Below are positions 13,601 through 23,700 of a stretch of 64,000 bases of DNA, piece by piece. Source of the stretch: Liolophura sinensis (lineage: Eukaryota; Mollusca; Polyplacophora; Chitonida; Chitonidae); assembly GCF_032854445.1 (NCBI RefSeq), contig NC_088295.1, positions 50,763,385-50,827,384 of the forward strand. The letters are read 5' to 3'. The notes beneath the pieces were generated by a model, which had not been told where the DNA came from, did no database searches, and saw only the letters and a list, made by a program, of their open reading frames with translations. The position numbers and the translations under genes are program-made. The stretch's first letter is position 1; each line of letters begins with the position of its first letter.

Positions 13601-15518
13601 TGAGTCAGGAGACCTGCACACCTCATTGTCAGTGACTTGTCCCAATGTGGTGAGGATTAGCAATCTGAGATGCCGAGTGCCATGCTGGGAAATGGGAAAC
13701 GGGCAGGGGGCTAATCGCTCTTTTCTGTCATCTTGTCACCAACTCAGATCGTGCGAAAGTATACGGCATTAACTCACGTGCAGAACCTTAGGTCATTGAC
13801 CGTATATAGACATGCATACAGGGAGGTCTACTCTGAGTGAAAAGACAGTTTTCTGTCTTTTCACTCAGAGTAAACTTTATTCAAACAAAATTTGAATAAA
13901 GTACTATTCTCACCCAAAATTTCAAACAGATCTTCATTCAGACATTGACCACTGGACCAATGTCATGAATGTTCAGTTGGTCTGAAGTCGTGTAGTTTGC
14001 ATCCATAGAGTAGAGATGACATACACCAAGCTTCACGAATTTTGAACGGATTACAACACAACTGGGCAACAAGATTTTTAACACATGAATGACTTTCAGA
14101 GATGTTCACCTTTGACCTCTGTATGATCTGCATGAAACAAATACCCAGGCAGGTATATATGTCACATGTATGAAATGCCATACAATATCCCTTGAGGCAG
14201 AGAGATAAATTCCAACAAAACCTGTCCGTCTAATGGGCTGATTAATTACTATGAGAGTATGTACCTGTTTTATAAGACAGTAGAGTCTCCTCCACTCGGT
14301 CTATCAAAGTGTCCAATGTCTGTCCAAAGTTCTCAGTAAATTTCACTTCCTCATTTATTTTCTGGGCGTTAGAGAGTCTGATCATCTTGGAACGACAGAG
14401 TGAATAAAATATGGACAAGAAGAAATCTCTCATCGACTTCTTACGCCTGTAAAACAAGTACAACCTGAATTTAACACAATTCCAGGCAAATACTCATGTA
14501 CATATACACCGTGTACATTGTATCAAGTTGATGTATTTTAGTGACTGTTATGACAATGTCGTGTATACCTGAAAATCATTTAACAATAGGTTTCTGATTG
14601 GTAATTATGACTCATAAAATGTAAATAAGGTAACATTCACACCTTCTTTCCTCTATTATTTGCATGTAGCAATTATTAATTGCTAAAAGCTCTTTATACT
14701 GTCCCGGGGTATTACTGCAGTTATCTTGATGCAGAAGAATCCTGGAGAATGAGCCTCAACCTCCTTGAAGTATGATGTCATCAATTATTTTAAATAATAT
14801 GTGTAATAATCATGAAGTCTGGCAAACAAACATGAATGCCAAAGAGTTTTCAAAACAGACTACAAACCAATTTTTACCTTAAGTTGTTGATGAGTATGGT
14901 TTCAAGTTTACTTCTGTGGCAGACTTCTTCAGCCAGAGCTGTTTTGCCCATCCCAGCGTTTCCCCAAATGTAGACACCTACAGGTAACACACAAAACAAA
15001 CAGTACTTGTTTACACAATTGGTTAGGGTTTAAACTTGACACTGATTTGAGATCAGATTTTATATCATACCTCTTACAGTCGGGCTTTGAGTCCTTAAAA
15101 AGCACAGGATTTCATTCATTTCTCTTATCCTTCCCACGAAGTTGGCGTCTTTCGGTGACAGGCTTAGCTCTCTTTTTAATTTCGCTGTTTTAATCTCATC
15201 ACTGTACTTCTGGACTAATGTTCGGAATGTGTCGCCAGTGGAATCCATCATTTGACTTCCAAATTCTCTTTTGGAGATGTTGACCAGGAGTTCCATGAAG
15301 TCTCCACCATTTCTCTCCACGGCATCCATCAGTTGGCCAATGTCTGTAATGTCTTGGCCGTTCCCATCAACATGTCCTACTCCCAACAGTATTAGTTCAT
15401 TCAGCTGTTCCTTCGTTAAAAAATTCCTTAACTTGTAGACCAAGGCCTGCTTAGGGTGAACCTGGGAATCCTCAAGGCCCCGGGCTTTCTCCTCTATTTC
15501 GTCGTTTTCACTCTCCAT
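4629..15518 (-). CDS. NLR-like STAND protein: death-fold, NB-ARC, TPR, acidic tail (8 exons, 1,101 aa)
   Basis: Exons on the minus strand are 15518-15071, 14977-14878, 14446-14265, 12318-12218, 10803-10660, 10011-8421, 8141-7969 and 5195-4629. Every junction is GT/AG and the phases close exactly. Residues about 20-90 resemble a DED-type death fold. FVGR near 130 opens the NB-ARC. Further motifs are Walker A GNAGMGKT (155-162), Walker B VLLLDNVDE (246-254), a sensor-like VMTNR (281-285), a GLPL-like CCPLV (342-346) and an MHD-like FHPLV (His 437). TPR helices follow, for example 'YRMQDYEKSFFEFEQAY'. The tail is acidic (SSDEEEED), then QDSGFED. Start ATG 15518 has G at -3 and +4; a stop lies upstream in frame. 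By family, such proteins are cytosolic sensors that oligomerise on nucleotide exchange; the ligand is unknown. Its closest visible relative is the divergent gene at 20733. Confidence 0.88.
5366..5512 (+). mobile_element. tRNA-derived SINE, family 1, 5'-truncated
   Basis: This copy is in sense orientation, from 'ggtctgtcagcaatctgcag' through 'tgggtttcccccaggctctg' and 'tcttgagtgcagcgtaaaac' to an (AAAT)n tail. The tRNA-like head is absent. It lies in the last intron (5196-7968) of the minus-strand NLR-like gene, antisense to that gene. Confidence 0.82.
7485..7537 (+). mobile_element. Possible tRNA-like SINE head remnant
   Basis: After a T run, 'ggatatagctcagtgatgga' resembles a tRNA 5' half with an A-box. 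The sequence then loses similarity and shows no clear B-box. It sits in the last intron of the minus-strand NLR-like gene. It is too short to assign to a family. Confidence 0.3.
10246..10509 (-). mobile_element. tRNA-derived SINE, family 1, near full length
   Basis: The reverse-oriented copy runs from 'tttatttatttgattgga' (tail) through the body to 'gaactcacagcgacggca' (B-box side) and ends at 'ccatggaggcccc' (head end). It lies in the intron between the exons at 10660-10803 and 8421-10011 of the minus-strand gene, in the same orientation as that gene. Confidence 0.85.
11340..11534 (+). mobile_element. Chimeric SINE: family 1 body split by a palindromic tRNA-like segment
   Basis: Positions 11340-11372 match the family 1 body ('gtcagcaacctgcggatggt') and 11476-11534 match its 3' end and (AAAT)n tail. 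The middle part (11373-11475) is not family 1. It holds a tRNA-like 'gatggctcagttggtaaaac' with an imperfect inverted repeat (11405-11429 against 11451-11475). The simplest reading is insertion or template switching with a third tRNA-derived family. Confidence 0.65.
11953..12167 (-). mobile_element. tRNA-derived SINE, family 1
   Basis: The copy starts 'tttatttatttatttgattg', has 'tgttttacgccgcactcaag' and 'gacggcggtcagcattatgg', lacks part of the central body, and ends with the head 'cgctaaccaactgagcca'. It sits about 50 bases from the Walker B exon (12218-12318) of the minus-strand gene, inside an intron. Confidence 0.85.
13830..13902. repeat. Two consecutive perfect hairpins in an intron
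   Basis: Hairpin 1 has arms 13830-13848 and 13853-13871, 19 bp without mismatch, with loop TTTT. Hairpin 2 has arms 13874-13885 and 13891-13902, 12 bp without mismatch, with a 5-nt loop. Only two bases separate them. They lie in the intron between the exons at 14265 and 12318 of the minus-strand NLR-like gene. They could be a foldback element remnant or a structured RNA; nothing identifies them further. Confidence 0.85.
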
Positions 15519-15637
15519 CACTGAATTGTCACAAAGAGTGTCATGCACACCTTAGACTTTCTGGTGACCAAGCCGGTCTCTTAAGCCATGTTAGATCAGT
15601 TCCATGTCAAACTGGGGGTCATCGCCCAAGGGGAGCC
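15519..15637 (-). promoter_or_regulatory. Predicted 5' leader with four short upstream ORFs
   Basis: A candidate 3' splice site ('atataatttttag') ends at 15638, so the first coding exon may begin at 15637. The 119-nt leader then has four upstream ATGs with short ORFs: 15623-15597 (8 codons plus stop), 15606-15592 (4 plus stop), 15589-15581 (2 plus stop) and 15544-15518 (8 plus stop). The stop of the last (TGA, 15520-15518) overlaps the main ATG as TGATG. The leader boundary is inferred, not shown. Confidence 0.5.
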
Positions 15638-16439
15638 TAAAAATTATATAAAAATAAAACCACCGTAAAAACCACTACTAAACTCAAAGTTTAGAAAGTA
15701 TTTAATATTAGCAGAATGCAGGTTGTGACATATCAAAGACATTCATTACGGATATCTGAACTCTTATGAAACAAAAGGTACATGGATTTGTGCATGGTGT
15801 TTGGCTGCGGAGAAGCTGTGGTTGGCTCAGAGATGTGTCCGGCATGAGGGAGGGCACAGTCAGGAAAGGCAGCAGAGAGTGCAGGAGTTGGACAGGTCTT
15901 CTTACAGGAGCAGACATCACCTGGTTGAAACATATTTCAGTCAAAAGCAGGATCCTCAAGCTTTCTAAAAAGTATCATACTTTATTATTTTGATGAGATT
16001 TCACCAAACACCATGTTGAACAAACTGTCAATACTGCACAAATGGCTGGTGTGAATCGAGGCAGCCATCTAAAGAATTTTATCCAATGAAACACGTTGCC
16101 ATCAGATTGCGGGCCTAAGCTGTGATGTAGTCTCCATGAAGTGACGTATGATAACACAGAACTACTGCATACGACATCATTTGGAAATTGTTTACAATGA
16201 TTGAGTTACATGTAACCAAATGGCTATTTTACACAGGGTAGTGGGATAGGTGTGTATCCTTTATGGATCACCAGAACAAAAATTAATTGATTTACAAACC
16301 GTGTAATATTCAACAACTGTTTCACAGACAGCAGCATACCGTTTTGGCCCAAACCACATTCATCTCCTCAGTACACCCTGGTCAAGATATATGGTGCTGT
16401 ACGTAGTGGGGCCTGTTTAATTCTTGAAAGTCGTGTTCC

Positions 16440-16720
16440 CTTTCTCAAGGTGCTGGAGTGGTATGTTTAATTTTTTGTCAAGTTTCTCAAAGGTGGTGCT
16501 GGACAGTGTGTGTTTGGTTTGTTTATCACTTTCTCAAAGTGAAGCTTAATAGGTGTGTTTGATTGTTTGTCAGTTTCTCACGCTGGAGCTCGACATACAG
16601 GGGTGTTTTTTTTTTTTTTTTTTGTTGGTCAATTTTTCACGCTGAAGCTAGACATGCTGGGGTGTTTTTTTTTTTGTTGTTGTTGGTCAGTTTCTCACGC
16701 TGGAGCTAGACAGATGAGCT
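16440..16720. repeat. Degenerate tandem repeat, unit roughly 50-60 bp, with T runs
   Basis: At least five blocks repeat the order 'gtcagtttctcacgctgga', then 'gctagacat', then a G/T-rich run ending in poly(T). The first blocks are diverged ('gtcaagtttctcaaaggtgg') and the last three are close to one another. It lies upstream of both divergent genes. Confidence 0.7.
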
Positions 16721-18691
16721 TGAGTGTTGTTAGCTGTGTGCATACATGTTGAGGCCGGGCGGGTAAATATGCTGCTAAAGTGCTGCCAAAGAACTATCAC
16801 ACTCGATAGAGGCAGGCGTCGATCCAACACACGAGAAGCAGAAATTCCCCCTCAACATCGTCTTGGTCGATACAGACTTACATTCCGCAACTGATGTTTC
16901 ATAGAAAGGACGTCTGTTATTGGGATGGCATGGTTACACTCGATCAATAATTTGTACATTCAATAATTACAAGGCAAGGAATCGAGCATCCAAGTCTGAA
17001 TGTCATACACTGTACCTTGACAGCAGGAGCTCTACCCCAGGTGAGTAGGCCTACTTCCAACTCCTCTCTGGGCTGGCGTCAGTGGTGCAGGCCTACCATA
17101 AACTGTGCAGTCAGCAGAAGTTGTAGTGATACACTCTGCAGGAAATTCAGTTTACTTGTAATTATTGACAAAAACTAGAAATTTGTGATCAAACCTACCC
17201 AGCTACAGACTCAATCCGACTTGAAATACTTAAAATGGCGCCCACTCGCAAGTGGCGATTTAGTTTCATTTTCGATGAAGAGGGTCTCGATGAATGGAGT
17301 TCGTGTCCTCATGTCTCGGGCCATTCCATAGATTTCGCTTTTTTCCGGTAAACGAAGTTTGCAGACATTAGAAAGTTACATATAAACAAGAATACTGAAT
17401 GGAATGGTATATTATAAAATAACACCGCTTAAAACTAGCATAGAGTTTTCACTGTGAACACCCTCTCTCCTGACCCTCCTGTACATCCGGGTCTGGGACA
17501 TCTATCGAGCATTTTCCTAGGCAACAAACCAGAACTTGGCGGAAAACACAGTACCAGTAAGGGTTATTTTGGCGTCATTAACTTTCACAGTTAGTCTAGA
17601 GCTGTAATTGGGAGAGCCTTAATTCTTAAACATATCTACGTAGACCAAGGCCTGTTGACAGAAACAGTGGTTGGATAGACCTTCTCGTGGGGTCAGATCG
17701 AGTTGATCATGATGTCGCAAAATTTACACACAAAGTTGTCACTCTGACGCTTACTTGGGATTAAGGCCAGAGGCCAGATCTTAACTCATTGTTTTATACC
17801 TGTGCTTATATTTGAATTAGATTAATGCATTAATTTGTTTTGAATTGAATTAAGTTAAAACAATGTGAAATTTAACCCTACCCTGCTGATTATGTATTTG
17901 GGGCCAGATTCTTTTCTTTTGCCTTATATTATACATGTATATTTATGAATGTCAGACATTGGAAGCAGATGAAAAGTGGGGAGGTGGGGTTTATGTGCAC
18001 TGTCCCAACCAAGGAGGCGAGGGTCCAGGGACTGAAAAGGTCCCGGAAGCTCTTGGCTCCTGCCGTACATGTGTTTGAGATTCTTTTAAAAGAAAACTAG
18101 AACTTATATTGGTTTAAAAGAGGTGTGGTTATTGCACAGTGCAGTTGCAGGACTATAACGGATGTGGGTTAATTGTAGATCTAACAATGCAGTTCTAAGC
18201 CGCACTGACTAGTTGTATTAAACGGTAGGTCTAACTAATCTGTATCTATCGGCTGCAAAACGTCAGGTTTTAAACGGTGCCATTATTAGATTTTTAGGAC
18301 CCTACATTTGATCACTTTGTGAAGATGAATGTGCTGTAACAAAGTGGATGAAATGAATCTTCCTCTGACTCCGGAAAGAGCAAACCTGTAATACTCAACC
18401 TAATTTTGGTAAATCGGAGCAGTGAATGCATTGGTTTGTGTTTGGCAATGCTAGACTCCCGAAGAAAGAAATTCTCACAGTTACATAAATGATGTAGGTA
18501 AATCAGAAAGTGACAAATGGTGCCCCATATGTTTACTTGCATAGCCTGACTGCCAGTTACAAAATTTCAGATATCAGTTTGCACTGATGACATATGATTG
18601 CATTCCCCAGATGAAAATATCTGACCAGTAAAATTACATGTAGTGCGTTAATCTTTGTGAAGTTATTTGAAGAAATGTTTTAACATCCGAT

Positions 18692-18830
18692 TCATTTTAT
18701 TTATTTGATTGGTATTTTATGCCGTACTCAAGAATATTTCACTTACACGACGGCGGCCAGCATTATGGTGGGAGGAAACTGAGCAGAGCCCAGCAGAAAC
18801 CCACGACCATCCGCAGGCTCCTGGCAGACC
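18692..18830 (-). mobile_element. tRNA-derived SINE, family 1 fragment
   Basis: Reverse orientation from 'ttttatttatttgattggta' through 'cttacacgacggcggccagc' to 'catccgcaggctcctggcag'. The tRNA-like head is absent. Confidence 0.82.
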
Positions 18831-19593
18831 CATATGATTCAAAAGAGTAAGGGAAACCATTGAACAGTCACTGTGATGTATTTTTATAGGGTAGGGGTAG
18901 GCATGGGGGTGAGAGAGAATATATGTTGACTTTTGAAAGGGCGGGGGCACTGACACTCCAGCTTCTTACGCCACACTATATGTGATGTTTTCAGTATATA
19001 GACCTAGCTAGATGTGGACTTGTCTAGAGATATTGATTGAATGGTTCATCTCAATTCACTTTACATCCTAGTATATACACTCTACGTGACTAGACCGGAA
19101 AGCACACGGATGGCCGAGTTGCCGAAGACTCTGACCGGCATGACAGTAGGACTCAAAGAGTAGGTTTCCTTATAGCTAGCTTACTTGTTACCCATTATAC
19201 ATTATAACAGAGGAAAAGGCAGAAAAAAAGGTAGAAAGTAGAAAAATCCGACTGTATCATGTGACCTGTCAAAAACGTTTGCAACTATGTTTGATCACGT
19301 TCTTGATAAAATGGACATTTGAAAAAAGTGTCATGAAAAGTAATTTAGAGTGGAGGAATTATAGAGAAGATTGAGAATCTGAGTGTTTGTGAACTTGAGA
19401 AGTTCCTAAAAAATAGGGGTGTGATTTATGCCACTGAAAAAATGGGACAGGTGAATGGTAAATTAAGGTCAACAAATTTACCAAATGTTGCCTTACATTT
19501 TTCACCATTCACGTGACACAGTAGGACTGTTTTTTACCTTTGATGACAGCAGACTTCCAACTTGAAACCCCCTATTGCATCTTATAGTTTTGC

Positions 19594-19825
19594 TGGGGCC
19601 TCTGTGACCGAGGTGCTTAGCGCGTCAGCATGGCGCCAGGGCCCAGGAGCCTCTTACTATTGCAGTCGCTGTGAGGTCAAGTCAAGCCTGTGCTGGCTTT
19701 CTCTCTGGCCATATGTGCCAGGAAGATCTGCCAGCAACCTGCGGATGGTCCAGTTTCCTCCCACCGTCATATAAGTGAAGTATTAATTGCATAAAACACC
19801 AATCAATCAAGTAAAAAAATAAATG
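19594..19825 (+). mobile_element. tRNA-derived SINE, family 1, diverged full-length copy
   Basis: Sense orientation. The head 'ggggcctctgtgaccgaggt' is followed by a diverged B-box region ('gaggtcaagtcaagcc'), the body 'gccagcaacctgcggatggt' and an A-rich tail. The central body is shortened and the head has drifted, so it is an old copy. Confidence 0.75.
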
Positions 19826-20732
19826 TAACCTGATCTCAATCAACAAGTCCAAAAACTTTTTCCAGCCAGGCGTTGTTAATGCGGCGATCTGTGATGAGAC
19901 AAAGTCACATCCTGTGATTTAAAAATGATACTGGTAATTTAAAAAATGTATTGATGGGGCATTTGATGATCTGGAAACACAAGACAGGTCTACGCGTGTG
20001 TAATCTGTGCAGTCGTACGTCAAAGTGAAGGATCTCTATCTCTATTTTTATCTTCATTCTGTGTTGTAATTAAATTTCCATATACCTTTCCAAAAAGCAA
20101 CTTAAAGGATACATGAAAAGGTGGGCCATCTGTAAAAAGATGAGCATGTTTAAGTGAAATTAAGAAAGATATGCCAAAAATGTGAAAAAAAAAAATTCAT
20201 TTTTAGGCATAGTTTATATTTCTTGGTAAGGCCTCTGTTTTATACATATTGTATACATTTGTTTTCTGTCAGTCCCAGAAAAAAAGTCGCATTATGATAA
20301 GGCTTTGTTAGTATGACCATTTGGCTGACTGACTGGCTAGCTGCATGGCAGGCTGTTTCCCAACAAGCCCTTTTGTGTTGATTATTTAGTGTATACTTAC
20401 ATCGCCGCATAACTTGGAGTTTGTAAACTTGAGGTGTTCAATTTGCACCAATGGCCCAGAAGTTGAATTCAGTTTAGTATGAATATTAATTCACCACCCG
20501 CATTCAGCATACATAACCACAGACAGTATAAGCACAAATTCTTGACAAGAATAAGACTAGTAAATCTTTTAAAAATGGATCATCATTTCCTGTAATTAAA
20601 TCTCTAATACTGCTAATTTGATTTACAGGCATATATAAGCAATGCATGTACGGAATATTACCAGAATTCATGCCCTTTGTGTGTTTCAGCTAACCTCTGG
20701 TCCTTCCTGAGTTATAGAGAGTGTGTTTAAAT

Positions 20733-23700
20733 ATGGCGGGGAGTTCAGAAGTAGCAGAATGTTTGGATTCTCATTGCCTGGAGGTTGATTATGCTGAGCT
20801 TTTCAGTGAGATGAGTGCCAAGTTAAGGAATGAAGATTTCTATGAGATGAAGATCCTGTCCAAGGACAAGCTGGAAACAGAAGACATTGAGAGTGTGAAG
20901 GACTGGAACAGTTTTTTCAAACTTCTGCATGACAAGTTTAAGGGGAGACAGGAGGAGCTACTGAAGTTTTTGGAAAATGTTGCTAAACACACAGGTAAAA
21001 CTCAAAATCTGTAAGAATGCATTTCACTGTTTTCTTATTGTAAGGACAGAGAATGTGCATGTAATATATCTTCAGTCTCTGTGGATGAGGTGGTTGGACT
21101 GGGATATATCTGCCTATTGAAAGTTTCCTAAAATTTTATTCGTGACTAAGTTTCAAAATCATTTAAGTTCTGTTGATGATAAAAACATATTTTGAGGTTT
21201 GTGTGGAATTTAGGATCATATGCTAGTGGAAAAATATGACTTTCATCACCAAAATGAAAAGTCATATTTACCAGGCGATCTACCCCAGGTTTCTCATTGT
21301 CCTTGTCTTTCAATTATTGATAGAGTTATGTATATATATTGATGTGAAAAAGACATTTGAACACTGAAGCAGTGGATGTATTTATTTTTCAATAGTGTAA
21401 GAAAAAATATTGATGGAATTAATTGAATTGTTTGGCTTACTACACCATGTGTGTACTTTCTCTGTGTCTACATGTGTAGAAAACTTTATTGGACCAACTT
21501 GTGAGAGGCTGCAGGACATCATCAGTGAGTACCTGCAAAAATTTAAAGCTAAAAAGGAGGAGATGCGACTGCATGGAATATCCAAAGATGAAAACTTTGT
21601 CGGAAGAAGAGAAGAGTTTGAGAAGATATGCCATTTTTTGAAGGAAGAATCTTCTAAAATTCAAGGTATATGATGTGAATGTAAAGTACTAATGTCAATG
21701 ATGAGAACTTGTTTAAAGTGAATACTGCTGTACACATTTATGAAGCTTTGGTTTCCTTCACCTTTAAATGTCACGGCTTTAGTTTCATTATGTGTAAAGA
21801 ATTCTTGAGGAGGCCAATGAATACTTATTAAGTAATTCAAAATATGATTTTTCTTAGTAACAAGCTTGATCTGAAACAGTCAAACACTGTTACATGTTTT
21901 TTCGGTAGGGGTCTGTATTTGTGGCTTAGCTGGGATGGGCAAAACAAGCTTGGCTACAGAGGTGTGCTACAGACTCAGACAAAAGTCCGAAATATTTGTC
22001 AAGAAGACATTAAGCTTGAGGTATGTTGCTATTAGCAGTCTCATGCATGATTGTGGCCGATAAGTCCTACATGTACTCTGTGCTGGCTGGGTTTTATTTT
22101 CTGTTTTTTCTATACTTTAGTTTTAAAGGCCAGCAAATTATGTTTGGTAAACCGGCCATTTAAAGTCTAGCTGCTGGAGAATAATTGTCCCCTCCCAAAT
22201 GTAATGTGGGGCAATGTCAATTTGCACCTGTCCATCATAGAGTGTGTGGCACATAGACACAGGGTTCAGTGTCTGATTATTGATTCACATGGTGAGGGTG
22301 ATTTTGTAACAAAAAGTTTATTTTTCTTGACCATTTCCATTCACTGTTGGAAGGATTTCTCACAAATATAACGATAGTTGCGACATCACACTGTTGTTCC
22401 CCAGATTATTTTTCACGCATGTACACTCAGTAAGCTATTTTAGTTGGCTGAAATATAGAAATAACAGATAATCATATCTGATCCATATTTCCTCATGCAT
22501 GTATTGGCTGTACACCATCCTGTGTTGTTTTACCACGTGTAAAACAGCACATTGGTATTGCGTGAAGTCCGATATTTGTTGTAAAAGTATCTTGAGGACT
22601 GTGCTGTTTGTACAGCCAAATCAAAGCATAGGCCTGAAGTGAACCTATACTGCTGTCATGTCACAAGGCCGCTGTGTATCAGAGTAGATTATTAAGATTG
22701 ATTTTCTGATGTTTGTTAACTATGCCATGTACTTATACTGTTGTGATGTCACAAGGTCAAGGCCACTATGTATCAAAGTGCATGTATTAAGGTTGATTTT
22801 CTGATGTTTTTTAACCCTTCCGTGAACCTATACTGTTGTGATGTCACAAGGTCAAGGCCACTATGTATCAGAGTACATTATTAAGATACCGGCCCGGATA
22901 GCACAGTTGGTAGAGCGTCCGCTTCGGGACCAGTAGATCCAGGATCAATCCTTGATCGAGTCACACCTAAGACTTTAAAAGAGGAAGTTGTAACTTCCTC
23001 GCTTGGCGTTCAGCATGAAGGGGATAGTGCAATGACTGGTTGACACCCGTATCAGTATAATGGTTCGGGTGGGGCGGCTGACTTGCCTTCGGTAAGTCGT
23101 CTCAGTGAAGCAGCACTAAATAAAAGAGCGGTGGAAATCCGTCCTGCAACAAGGAGGCACATTACACGTACATGCACCCTAATGATTCCTTCATCGTCAT
23201 ATGACTGAAAAATTGTTGAGTACGACGTTAAACCCCAAGCACTCACTCACTCATTATTAAGATTGATTTTCTGATGTTTGTTCACTCTGCAATGTACTTA
23301 TACTGCTGTGAAGTCACAAGGTCAAGGCCACTATGTATCAGAGTACATGTATTAAGGTAGATTTCCTGATGTTTGATCACCAAATTTCACCGTTTTTTGT
23401 TTTCTTTTTTATTCCACTTTTCTGTGTTTTACATGAGTTCATGAGATGTTAAAATATATGTTGCCTACCTGTTGATTGGCAGACCCCATACAGAGATCAT
23501 CTTTAGTAACATTTTTATTTTTATACAAAACTTTGAAAAGTGATGTTCTTTTTCAGAGGCCAGAACACTGTGGCTGATTTCTATCACTCTGTTCTGAGTG
23601 GCTTGTCAGCTGAGATTCAAGGTTACAGTCCACAGAAGCACACCGAGAATGATCTGAAAATGGCTGTTCAAGAAAAACTCAAGGACTTGCAAAAGGGTTT

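Larger units (their letters stand above)
15638..20689. other. Divergent intergenic region between the two NLR-like genes
   Basis: It should hold the promoters and 5' UTR exons of both genes, but I could not place a transcription start. It contains a degenerate repeat of roughly 50-60 bp with T runs (16440-16720), two SINE copies (18692-18830 and 19594-19825), and a short ORF with a YY1-like AAAATGGCGCC context at 17235. A tract with somewhat more CG dinucleotides lies around 17.2-17.6 kb. Confidence 0.5.

Noticed and set aside
22888-22965. tRNA-like sequences with A- and B-boxes (here and at 42427, 63446 and elsewhere)
   Set aside because: They are heads of SINEs: no complete cloverleaf, and they continue into SINE bodies or inverted copies. 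None is called as a tRNA gene.
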